Positions 23,393 through 33,003 of a DNA stretch of 64,000 nucleotides are shown one piece after another. Position 1 is the stretch's first letter. Each line of letters opens with the position of its first letter. Position numbers and translations under genes: made by a program. The notes under the pieces are model-generated. The model saw nothing but the letters and a program-made list of their open reading frames with translations. It did no database searches and was not told the origin of the DNA. Source of the stretch: Lenzites betulinus (Eukaryota > Basidiomycota > Agaricomycetes > Polyporales > Polyporaceae); the NCBI GenBank assembly GCA_022264855.1, contig JABYQU010000021.1:494867-558866 (forward strand). Direction: 5' to 3'.

Positions 23393-25364
23393 ATGCATTC
23401 GGTTCTGCCAAACCCCATGTACTCTGCCTCAGCGATGTCGATGAGCACGTTGACGCCTTTACCAGGGGACCATGGGGATACCGAGAAGTCGCCTTTGTAT
23501 ATCCCCGTAGCAGAGCCCGTGGAACCTCCGGCTTTCCGTGAGGTCGAGGTTCCCGACTCCGATTATCCGGATGGTGGACTGAGAGCCTGGCTTGTGGTTT
23601 TCGGGGTACGCATGTGTCTTTGCTGGCGGATCAACGCGAGCTCACTGGGATATACTAAATAGGTAGCGTGTGGGTTGTGTGCTACGTTTGGCTTTGTGAA
23701 TGCATGGGGTGTAAGCACGGCCGCTGACATCATATTCGTCTATAGCTTCTGACCAACTTGCAGGTGTTTCAAGCATACTATGAACAAAACACGCTGCGAG
23801 ATATGTCGCCTTCAGATATGTGAGTAACGCTACCAATCATTAAGTCGGGATGTACTTACAAGAGACAGTGCGTGGATAGGGTCAATCCAGGTACGTAGGA
23901 ATATGATGTGGGCCTTCTAAATACTGACAATCTTTAGTATGCACTCGTGTTCATGCCCGGTCTAGTGACCGGCCGCCTATTCGACATGGGCTACCTCAGG
24001 CTTCCTATAGCGTTTGCATCCGCCTTGCTTATCCTGTGCGCCTTCTTGACTGGTGAATGCAAGGTGTTCTGGCAGTACCTTCTGTGCCAAGGATTCGGCA
24101 TCGGAGTGAGTGCTCGCACCGTAAATATTGCACAAGACTACTTGCTCACCTTGCCACCAGATTGGCAGCGGAATTGTCTTCACCGTTGCAGTGGGTACCA
24201 TCCCTCACTGGTTCAAAAAGAAACTTGGACTGGCGTTGGCGGCGATGGCGGCAGGTTCCAGTGTCGGGGGAACGATTTTCCCCATCATCTTGAGGAACTT
24301 GCTTGAGCACACCAGGTTCGTGAACCTCACACGTATCTCCGGGTGTTCTCTAAGACTGCGCAGCTTCCAATGGACGCTGCGTATTACGGGTTTCATCGTG
24401 GCCGGACTTCTTCTCATTCTCAACCTGGTATGTCAATGCATGTACATATGCCTATTATGTATTTTCCCTCACTGTCTTTCGTGCAGACTATCAAGCGTAG
24501 ACTTCCACCTAAGCCACAGTCTGGCCCGTTCATCAACTTCGCGTTGTTCAAGTCTTCGCCCTTCACTATCTACACCCTATCGCTCTTCATGGGATTCCTA
24601 GGCATATACACCGTGGGTCGATCCCATTCCCGGCCCAGCGAGTATCTAACAAGATTGCTAACAGACTCATTACAGTGTTTGACTTACTTGTCTATCAGTG
24701 GTATTCTCGCAGGCATCAACCAGGGTCTGGCGTTCTACCTTCTCTCCATCACCAATGCGTGCTCGCTTTTCGGTCGCCTCGGCGGTGGCATTTTGGCTGA
24801 CCGCTATGGTGAGTTCATGGAACCAGTCTGCTTTCCCTGAATAAATCCTCATATCAAGTTTTATAGGCAACTTGAACACCCTTGCTCCTCTTACCTTTAT
24901 CGCGGGGATTATGACGTACGCCTGGCCGTTTGCCCAGACTCAGGGCTCTCTGATCGCCATTGCTGTCCTATACGGGTGAGCACGATCGTCGCAGCTTCTT
25001 CGATGCTATCATGTTAACAGTATATCCGGTCTGCTAGTCTATCCTCTGGCGCATTTGTGGCCATCTTTGGAGCACCTCTGGTGAATATGGGTGCGATCGC
25101 CGAGGTGGGCATGCGTACGGGCATGGCGTTCTCCATCATGTCCCTTGGGGCACTTGCTGGGCCCCCAATTTCTGGCGCGATATTCGACCACACGGGCTCG
25201 TTCGAGAACGTGGGCTACTACGCTGGTACGTCCCTTTCCAAATCTCCGGATTAAACAGGCAGTCATTGATCGTTAACTTAGGTACCACCGTCATGGTATC
25301 GGTCGCCCTTATGCTCGTTGTTCGACACCTCCTCCTTGACGGGCGGTTTATCGGTCACGCTTGA
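23393..25364 (+). CDS. MFS transporter, monocarboxylate (MCT) type
   Basis: Twelve exons: 23393-23605, 23663-23710, 23764-23819, 23869-23890, 23938-24105, 24161-24315, 24364-24427, 24487-24612, 24676-24808, 24867-24975, 25038-25225, 25282-25364; 454 residues. The N-terminal cytosolic segment ends with DYPDGGLRAWLVVFG, the fungal form of the MCT signature before helix 1. Family marks continue with GFVNAWGVFQAYYEQ, SDIAWIGSIQ, GRLFDMGY, VGTIPHWFKKKLGLALAA, NACSLFGRLGGGILADRYG and YGLSSGAFVAIFGAPL. It should be a plasma-membrane proton-linked carboxylate or related solute transporter; the substrate is not readable. The 22-nt fourth exon is required by frame. Confidence 0.93.
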
Positions 25365-26324
25365 TCTCCTCTCTTGCTTCATATCCACACGTCTCCGTAA
25401 TGAATCGGTCTGGAGGACTTAGCGCTCATTAATCAACCGTTACTATACATACTCACGTCTTCGTGCATCCTTCGCTCGGTTTACGGACTAATCATTCGCT
25501 TTGATTTGATTTCAATGGACACTGTGTGGACATTCAAAAAAATTGTATACAGATGTAGTGTATCAATGCATCGTAGTCACTAGCACGCAACAGCAGTCAT
25601 CTCACGTACTCAGGGGATATATAGGAAGCACTGACTCCCCGTTTGTAGTCCCTTGCCTTTTCCGGGAGAACACCACAGCACAGCCACTGGCTCGCAACGG
25701 GCCAGCGCGCTAAGTTCAACTCATATCCGAGTGCTGACCATGACATTAATTAGCTTTCCTTGTACTCGGAGTACATCCGGCTGGTGTGTTACTGAACAGT
25801 GGCGTAATGCCGCGTCTGATTCGCATCATCAAGGTGGGTTCCGGCTCTCTGGGGAGTCAAGTGCACTGATATGACTCACGTCCAGCCAACAGCAGCGGGC
25901 GGCGCTTTCCGATACGAGGACCCGTTTACTCGCAACCCGATCGGCCTGCTGGGTCCGACCGGTGTCGCTGAGGTATCGCCGTCGTGCGCGTAGCTTTCGA
26001 ACCCTACGCTTCACCGCCGAGTGCACGACTGAATAGGCAGCGTCTTCTCGCATTGAACGCTGCATGGCACGCAGTGCTGCAAGGTTCAAACTGTGGTCGC
26101 GACAGTGGCTTCCATCGCGAGGCTGAGCATTGAACAGACTTCGTCTAGCGCTCAGGCTGAGTGACTCACTGCCGCCTGACCGCAGCGGCGCCTCCGAAGC
26201 CACGCCTGCGTACGGCTGCTGTTGTGATACATAAAGCCCCAACATTGTCCCCGGACGCCATCCCGCTATCCACACCCCACAAAACAACCACTCAATTTCA
26301 ACGGATTTCAGTCGCCTCACAAGT
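25365..26324. other. intergenic, nothing recognised
   Basis: Contains the 3' flank of the transporter. A minus-strand open stretch (25829-26320) of 163 codons has no recognisable domain and may be chance. Confidence 0.4.
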
Positions 26325-27281
26325 ATGTCGTTGCGGTTGGATCACCCCACCCACCACCTCACTAGTCACTTTCTAGATACTTCAATCACTCCCGCCGCAA
26401 CCATTCCACCCTCCCTCTCGCAGCTCTCTCCATCGAGCCAGCAAGATGTCCCGAACCACCATGACTCAGCTTTGTGGCAAATTCCAGCTACACAAATGAA
26501 GTCTCACAGCTTCGAACCAAAATCCGCGCCTCTAGGTGACTCGGAAAGCATGGTACGTTGCACAAACAATCTTGTTGTGCTCTCTCTCACGCATATCTAC
26601 CAGACCATCTCTCGACGATCAACAGCAGGCGGCATGCTTACTGGATCGGCCGACGACGGAAAGAGCAACGGCCTCTCCCAGTCTCCTGCACCATCTGGCG
26701 GGGGAGGCCATAGTACGTCAGGCATGCAGTCATCCCCGATCGTCGCAGCCCTTGTGGTGGTCGCAATTGTCCTACTAGGGTCAATACTCGCTTGGTGGAT
26801 TATTTCGCGCATCCGGCGCAGTCGAAGAGGACGCCCGAGTGCGCCCCTCAAAGAAGCGTGCGACTGCAAACCAGTCCTCTCAGACGTCATTCTCGGTCAC
26901 CCATCTGCTACGAAGGATTTATATCATGCTCAATGGGAGAAGCTAACAGTAAGTGTCCCTCCTCTCCGTCTACGTCATGTGCTCACTCTCTTGCAGCCCA
27001 TCTCAGCGGATTGCGCATCCGAAGATGATCGCAGGCGTTGGCAATCCTTGTCCGAGGACTCCCCCGACGACATCTCCCTTTCGACTTCTTCTCAATCGTA
27101 CAAGTCTAAGACGGCGCCCTTTTCTTTGTTCTCAAGAGCCTCCTCCCCTGCGACCACTCTTACCCCTGACATGGAACCCGTCGAGGTCAAGGTGACGATA
27201 TTCATCGCGATGCCTTCCCAGCATGCGTCGCAGTTTCCTGGGGAACTTTGTATCGGTGTTTCACAGTCCCCATTATTGTGA
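26325..27281 (+). CDS. small one-pass membrane protein with IAMP tail motif
   Basis: Likely exons 26325-26552, 26604-26948 and 26997-27281. Both putative introns (51 bp and 48 bp) are multiples of three without stops, so the unspliced frame is also open. One membrane helix (PIVAALVVVAIVLLGSILAWW) is followed by a basic anchor (ISRIRRSRRGR). The tail ends in MEPVEVKVTIFIAMPSQHA and ELCIGVSQ. This matches the tail of the protein at 19.5 kb in order and spacing, so the two are paralogues. The true start is uncertain: the ATG at 26325 gives a Ser/Pro-rich N-terminus, and an in-frame ATG near 26632 would give a short Gly/Ser-rich one like the paralogue. Confidence 0.65.
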   Translation: MSLRLDHPTHHLTSHFLDTSITPAATIPPSLSQLSPSSQQDVPNHHDSALWQIPATQMKSHSFEPKSAPLGDSESMVRCTNNLVVLSLTHIYQTISRRSTAGGMLTGSADDGKSNGLSQSPAPSGGGGHSTSGMQSSPIVAALVVVAIVLLGSILAWWIISRIRRSRRGRPSAPLKEACDCKPVLSDVILGHPSATKDLYHAQWEKLTVSVPPLRLRHVLTLLQPISADCASEDDRRRWQSLSEDSPDDISLSTSSQSYKSKTAPFSLFSRASSPATTLTPDMEPVEVKVTIFIAMPSQHASQFPGELCIGVSQSPLL

Positions 27282-28293
27282 TCGTTCGAACTCGAGCACC
27301 TTTTCATCTATCTCATACAGCGTACTTTTAATGATTCCGTCGTATCTATGGCCTCCACTTTCATTTCCGCCCATGCGAGACATGCCCGACATGCGCGTCC
27401 CCGGACCACTGTGACTGGCCCCTTCGCCACCGGCGCAAGTACATCTGTGCGCGTGTTTGTATTCTGGAATAGTCACGACGTCTGATACCGCAGCAGCATG
27501 CGGAAACGGGCGAACCCGCATGGCCACATGTCAGATTCTTTATGTGCTAGTCCTTCGAAGTTCCCTACAAAGTCCGGACTGGTCCGACCTGACCGGACAT
27601 GCGGCACCGGCCGCGGCGCCCATTGCGCGGCTATTGTAGTATCACGGTCCTGCCGCTTCCCATTACGAAAATATCAACATCAGAAGCACGTATGGTTTGC
27701 GATGCCTCCTGATGCCCCACCAGCGAGCCATCTTCGCACATTCGAATTTTTAGGCGGCTTGCACGGAGTAGTATGGAACTTCAATGGAAGCCTCGGGGAG
27801 CAAAGGCACGTACTTGTGGTATTAATACTAATCAGTACACCCCCGCCAAGGTCCATCAAACTCGTTGCACAGCAGCCCGAGGGTCTCAGGAGGTCTCAGG
27901 CCGGAGTACAGCAGAATACAGCAGGCACAGCAGCTGAGTGCGACCGTTGCACGCCTTTTCCCCGCTGGCATCATCCGAGTGAATGGCTCCGGCGGGCGTG
28001 CACAATTTCGCTCAAAAAGTACGCTTCGTGCTTCTCCCCGGAAACTCACCCCATGGGGTGGAGCTCTAGAACCCTGCGCAATGCGGTGGGCGCGCAGACT
28101 CAAATGCTAAGGCCCGGAAAGAAAGCGATCCCGCGATAACATCCCTCCGCGAGACCGGAATTGCGCTTCGAACGCGAACAACTTGAGGCTTGGGACGACA
28201 CCCAGTGCAGGGAATCGACATATAATAGGCACTAGTCCATGTTGAAGCTGCTGCCCCTGATCAGCCCCCAACGCCCCCCGACACGCAGCATCC
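27282..28293. other. intergenic, promoter of receptor gene C
   Basis: A 213-codon open stretch at 27498-28139 is rich in Arg/Cys and shows no domain; it was rejected as a gene. A TATA-like block (catataatagg) lies at about 28217-28227, some 70 bp before the start of gene C. Confidence 0.45.
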
Positions 28294-30191
28294 ATGTCTG
28301 ACGGTGCGGATGTGGCACAGGCGATTGCGGATTCTTACAGCCGATTGTGAGTCCGTATCTGACTACGTACCGCAGTTTGTTTCTAACTTTCTCGCGCCAG
28401 ATGGATTGAAAACTATTGCATCGTCGCGTCCTCAGGTCGGTTTCCACAGAACTTGGCCGATCACAATACCCGCTGGCTCAATTCACGCTCTTTCAAACAG
28501 CACTCCTCTTCGCGGATTCGCTCACCACGTTGACAGACGAGGTGCAACGAATATGGCATAGAGAGTTTTCGGGCGCAACAGTGGTGTTCCTTTTGACGCG
28601 TTACGTCGCGGTGGCGGAGAGAATTGTTCTCGTCGCGAGTGTATTTTTGCCGACAGTGCAAGACAAAGTGAGTGCTAAACGTCTTCTCGCGGTTTCCCGG
28701 ACTCTGATGAATACCACTCTCGCCTACAAACGCTTTTTGTCTTGTGCTGTAGAGGTTCGTCCAAGTTTACTATATCACTTCATAGCGTTGACCTGATAGG
28801 ATGTGGGCTGCAGCTGCGTTCCAATACTGCGACTGGACGATGTCCTCACGGACATCACTTACTTGATGTTTGGTGGTGAGCCCGTGTTGCAGTTTCAAGA
28901 AACAATCGAAACAGCTGACACAATACTGTAAGTGTTCATGACCCTCCGCGCGCGAGGTATCTGGGGCCGCGGTTGGATACCGATTGCGATACTAGCACTT
29001 CTCGCCCCCGTCCGTTCCGCTATTACGATAGTAAGGTTCTATTCCCATCCGTACATCGGTCCGTTGTGGCTGACGGCTGACGTCCCACAGTACGCACAGA
29101 CGCACTATACTCCGATTGCATTCGGCGCCCCTTTGTACGGATGCGGAGCTGCGTTCAACCTCACCATCAGCCAGTTGCGGGGGTAAGTCCCATGTTAACC
29201 CTCTCTGATTCAACGACGCTGATAGTTTGTGTTGTTGGGGATGCCCGTAGATGTGAGTGTGTCCCGTCTGATAGCGCGTGAGCATACCTAACATTGCCCG
29301 CGTAGTGGGAATCGCTTCGCGGGCCGCCGCTTTATCAATCGATACCTTTGTGCTCGTTCTGACCTGGATACGCACGCTTGGCATCAAGAGGGAGTCAAGC
29401 AGACTTGGGATGCACACCCCGCTCGTCACACTCCTGCTTCGCGATGGTGAGTGGTACTATCTATTCAGACCGGCCCTTGCTAGTAAACGCACACTGACAT
29501 TTTAAAAGGGACGATGTACTTTCTGTGAGCACGCATGGAGTACACCTCCTGAAGCCCTACAGACGTTGACAATCCCGAGCGTAGGGTCATCTTATTTGTC
29601 CAAGTTTTCAGTATTATCGCGAGCATTGTAAGCTCCAGGTTTGTATGACACGAATTGTGGTGCTAAGTGATTTTTTTCTTAGGTCGGAAATGTGGGCATG
29701 AAGGGATGAGCCACTATCGTAGTGTACTGACATATTCATCTTCATAGGCCTTCGTTCTCTGGGACATCTGGCCGTACTTCGACCAAGTGTATGCTCTCAC
29801 TTCCACAGATGTGCTCACTTACACCGCTGACCATTATTCCAGACTCACCGTGATCTTCTCGTGCCGATTCATGCTCAGCCTCCGCGGAGTGTACCTCAGC
29901 AACCACAGCACGGAGTCGGAGTCCGCGGAGAACAGTGACGAATACGGCCACGGGACGTACTTCACTAGCATGCGGTTCTCCTCGAGCATCGTCGGAAACA
30001 TGGGCGCCCCGCTCGACACGTTTGGCGTAGCCATGAAGGACTATAGCTATACGATCACCGAAACTATAGGTGACGACGAGCCGCCAGAGCTGTCGCGCGA
30101 CCCGATCGTGGCGGGGCTACACCATCCGGCAGGCATCGAGCTTCCGGAAACCCCCACGGCTGCCCATCAATATGCTAGGGAATCAGCCTAG
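28294..30191 (+). CDS. DUF6533-type seven-helix membrane protein, gene C
   Basis: Fourteen exons: 28294-28346, 28401-28435, 28501-28667, 28753-28754, 28814-28875, 28933-29030, 29091-29182, 29251-29252, 29306-29446, 29509-29524, 29585-29627, 29683-29691, 29748-29788, 29843-30191. They sum to 1110 nt (369 residues) in one frame from ATG to stop. Marks: ENYCIVASSALLFADSL, GATVVFLLTRYVAVAERIV, LRARGIWGRGW, GIASRAAALSIDTFVLVLTW, VTLLLRDGTMYFL and VIFSCRFMLSLRGVYL. Two exons are 2 nt (AG, AT) and one is 9 nt (Val-Gly-Asn). It is a close tandem paralogue of gene D, sharing the C-terminal ELPETP motif. Receptor role inferred from the family; ligand unknown. Confidence 0.9.
28753..28754 (+). other. 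2-nt exon, site 1, gene C
   Basis: Sequence context ctgtAG|AG|GTtcgt. Upstream intron 85 bp with GTGAGT donor; downstream intron 59 bp with CTGAT branch and CAG acceptor. AG plus the first base of the next exon makes the Ser codon of Ser-Cys. Without these two bases the rest of the gene is out of frame. Equivalent exons: 3578-3579 (A), 18100-18101 (B), 31547-31548 (D), all AG. Confidence 0.8.
29251..29252 (+). other. 2-nt exon, site 2, gene C
   Basis: Context ccgtAG|AT|GTgagt. Flanking introns are 68 and 53 bp. The two bases bridge a GGA codon and a Leu codon before GIASRAA. Equivalent exons: 3101-3102 CC (A), 17620-17621 TC (B), 32017-32018 GA (D). Frame is lost without them in every gene. 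Confidence 0.75.
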
Positions 30192-31086
30192 GGAGATCGT
30201 ACTGCGATGTAGGATATATTCTAGGCGTGGCGTTTGATATGCAAATGGGCATCCCGTGGGAGCATTTGTACTCACTTCGTGAGGCCGATTGTCAATAGGG
30301 GGCGTGTTTAGTGCCCTAGGGCCTACGGTAAGACCTTGAGGAACGTGCTGTGTCGCTCTAAAGCATGGTGAGCATCATTTCTGGGTTTACAGCCTTGAAG
30401 CGTAAAGCCGGATAGCAGTGTAACCACGTGCAAAACTCTATGCACCGCATGATACGATGTAGTGGTGGCTCATTGCGATGACCTTCACCGATGTCTGACT
30501 GCTTTTGGCGTAGACCACCACTGCACTCACGAGTAGGCTCCAGCAATCTCCGCATTTACATACGAGCTGATAAAGGCCCGGCTTTCAGGTACTCCCGCCT
30601 TGGCCGCGTTGACACCGCCGATGGTGGTGAAAGTTCTATTAATTGTGATCAGCTGTTCGTTGCCACCTGAAAAAATGGAGACTAACATCTTACAGCAAAC
30701 GTCAGTGGGACTGCTGCGACCTGTCGAAGAAGATACCGGAAAGGAACGTGGAGGATCGCCATGCTGATCCCCGCGGAGGCCCAGAAGCGAGCCCGAAGCG
30801 CTGCTTACACAGCTCCCCTAAGTTACGCGAATCACGTCTGCGCGAGCCAGAACGGATGCGGTTAGCTCGTTCCCCTTGCACTCCTTACCCCCGCTCGCTC
30901 CGGCAGAGCCGCTGGATGCACGATACACAGTGCACCGATCGGACTCCGCCCTTATAATAGTCACTCCTTCGGACCCGGTACCAAACCGCACTCTACCAAG
31001 CCCACGACGCCCCGGCCTCGCCGCAGCCCTGCGCTACGTAGCCTGCCTCCCCCCTCGTACGGGGACTCGGAGCCCCCCTCGTTGCT
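30192..31086. other. intergenic between tandem receptor genes C and D
   Basis: No domain recognised. A TATA-like block (cttataatag) at about 30951-30960 lies roughly 130 bp before the start of gene D. Confidence 0.45.
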
Positions 31087-33003
31087 ATGTCTTCTGACGA
31101 CGAGGACGTCACGCAGCAGATCTTCGATGCCTACAGCCGAATGTGCGTTGTGCCGGGCACCATCGCCGCGTTGTCCCTCGCCATCTGAGACCCACTAACT
31201 GCCCGCCACAGACTAGTCGAAAATTACTGCATCATCGCGTCCTCGGGTGCGTGTTGCGGCTTTCAGTTGTTGACGGGTGTAGGTCATCGGTGCTGTGCCG
31301 CTAACGTCGGATCCACAACACAGTCCTCCTCTTCGCAGACACGCTTATGACCCTCACGCGTGAAGTCCAACGGATATGGCAGCGACGGTTCACCGGGGCG
31401 ACCGCCGTGTTCTTGATCACTCGGTATGTCGCCGTAGCCGAGCGGATTGTGTTGCTCGTCAGTTTGTTTCTCCCAACGGTCGAAGACGCGGTAAGTGGTA
31501 AGTCCATTGAATGTTTCCCTGACTAATGCGTGTATATCCTTCATAGAGGTGAGTGTATGGTGGTTCGGAGGCACTGAGAGGGTCTGATAGTCCCTCTAGC
31601 TGCGTCCCCGTTCTGCGCCTCGACGACACACTTACGGACATCAGCTACCTTATGTTTGGAGGTATGTTTGTTGACTCCATACAAACACTCGGAGCGCTCA
31701 CTCTGTAAGAAAGTGTTCTTAATCCTCCGAGCCCGAGGGATATGGGGAAGAGGATGGGGGCCTCTCATCATCCTTTCCCTGCTCACACCCATTAGACCTA
31801 TCCTTAGTATTGTGAGCATTCTTCATCGACTGCGGGGACTACACACGTCTGAACCTTGCGTCCAGTATAATCAGGTGCATTACACGCCCCTAGCATTCGG
31901 GCCACCTCTGTATGGCTGTGGGGCGATCATCAACAATAATTTATACACAGAGTAAGTACCAAACTCTCCTGTTCCCCGACGTGCACTAGTTTCTGACTCT
32001 CGTCCAACTACCACAGGAGTGAGTCCTCCTCGTATAGGGGGCCCACCTGGACGTTCATCGACTCATGCCGTTATAGTGGGAATCGCATCACGGGCTGCCG
32101 GACTGGCGTTAGACGCGACCGTTCTCGTCCTTACCTGGGCTCGGACCATCGGCATGAAGCGCGAATCGCGCCGGCTGGGGTTGCATACCCCGCTGGTCAC
32201 ACTGCTACTTCGTGATGGTGAGTGGCCATTAAGCAGACCAGAAGTACGCAACGCTTACCTGTAGTAGGAACCCTGTACTTCTTGTAAGTCCCCATTGAGA
32301 GCAGCACTGGGAGAATAGCTCAACGAGTGGCGTGCTAGAATAATCCTCATTATTCAGATCTGTGGCATCGTTTCGGTGTCGGTGAGTGCAGCGTCAAGAC
32401 TACAGTATATCGCTGCGGCTTACAAACGGTTCTGACGCAGGTCGGGAACGTCAGTATCGTCCGTTGTTATCTCACATGCAGATCGCTCACCAGCTGCGCA
32501 GTCTTTCGTACTCTGGGATGTCTGGCCATATTTCGACCAAGTGTATGCCGCCGCGCCTCGCCTGATGCGCAGCCCTACTAACCAGCATCATGCACAGCTT
32601 CACCGTCATTTTCTCCTGCCGATTCATGCTCGACCTCCGCGGCGTCTACCTCGTCGATCCGCTCCGCACGCACCCCGGAGAGGGAGACGACCTCTACGAC
32701 GAGACGAACCCCCCGATCTCCGGGCTCCTCTTCTCCAGGAGCATCGTCGGGAACATGGGCGCGCCACTCGACACATTCGGGACCAGCACGAAGACGGCGC
32801 ACTCGCGCGCGCCCAGCGGCGCGAGCACCCTCGGCGCGTCGAGCGGGTGGACGCGCTGGAGCGCAGGCGAGAGCGAGGAGACGGAGGTGGGAACTGCGGA
32901 GGAGGAAGAACTCGAGGCCGCGTCGCCGGACCCGCTCTCCGTGGGCTTGTACCATCCTGTGGACGTCGAGCTACCGGAGACGCCGTCGACCGCGCACGTA
33001 TGA
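31087..33003 (+). CDS. DUF6533-type seven-helix membrane protein, gene D
   Basis: Fourteen exons: 31087-31142, 31212-31246, 31324-31490, 31547-31548, 31600-31661, 31714-31811, 31866-31951, 32017-32018, 32077-32217, 32268-32283, 32339-32381, 32441-32449, 32502-32542, 32598-33003; 1164 nt, 387 residues, one frame. Exon lengths 35, 167, 2, 62, 98, 2, 141, 16, 43, 9, 41 are identical to gene C. Marks: ENYCIIASSVLLFADTL, GATAVFLITRYVAVAERIV, GIASRAAGLALDATVLVLTW, LLLRDGTLYFL, VLWDVWPYFDQV and VIFSCRFMLDLRGVYL. The cytosolic tail is longer and more acidic than in gene C and ends near VELPETPSTAHV. Two exons are 2 nt (AG, GA). Confidence 0.9.

Noticed and set aside
25829..26320. Minus-strand 163-codon open stretch upstream of the IAMP gene
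   Set aside because: No recognisable motif; kept only as unassigned sequence.
27498..28139. Plus-strand 213-codon open stretch
   Set aside because: Arg/Cys-rich with no domain, no splice logic and an overlapping open stretch on the other strand; it lies in the promoter area of receptor gene C.
28668..28813. Single-intron explanation for receptor site 1 (and equivalents)
   Set aside because: In all four genes the single intron leaves the frame two bases short, and no other donor or acceptor corrects it.
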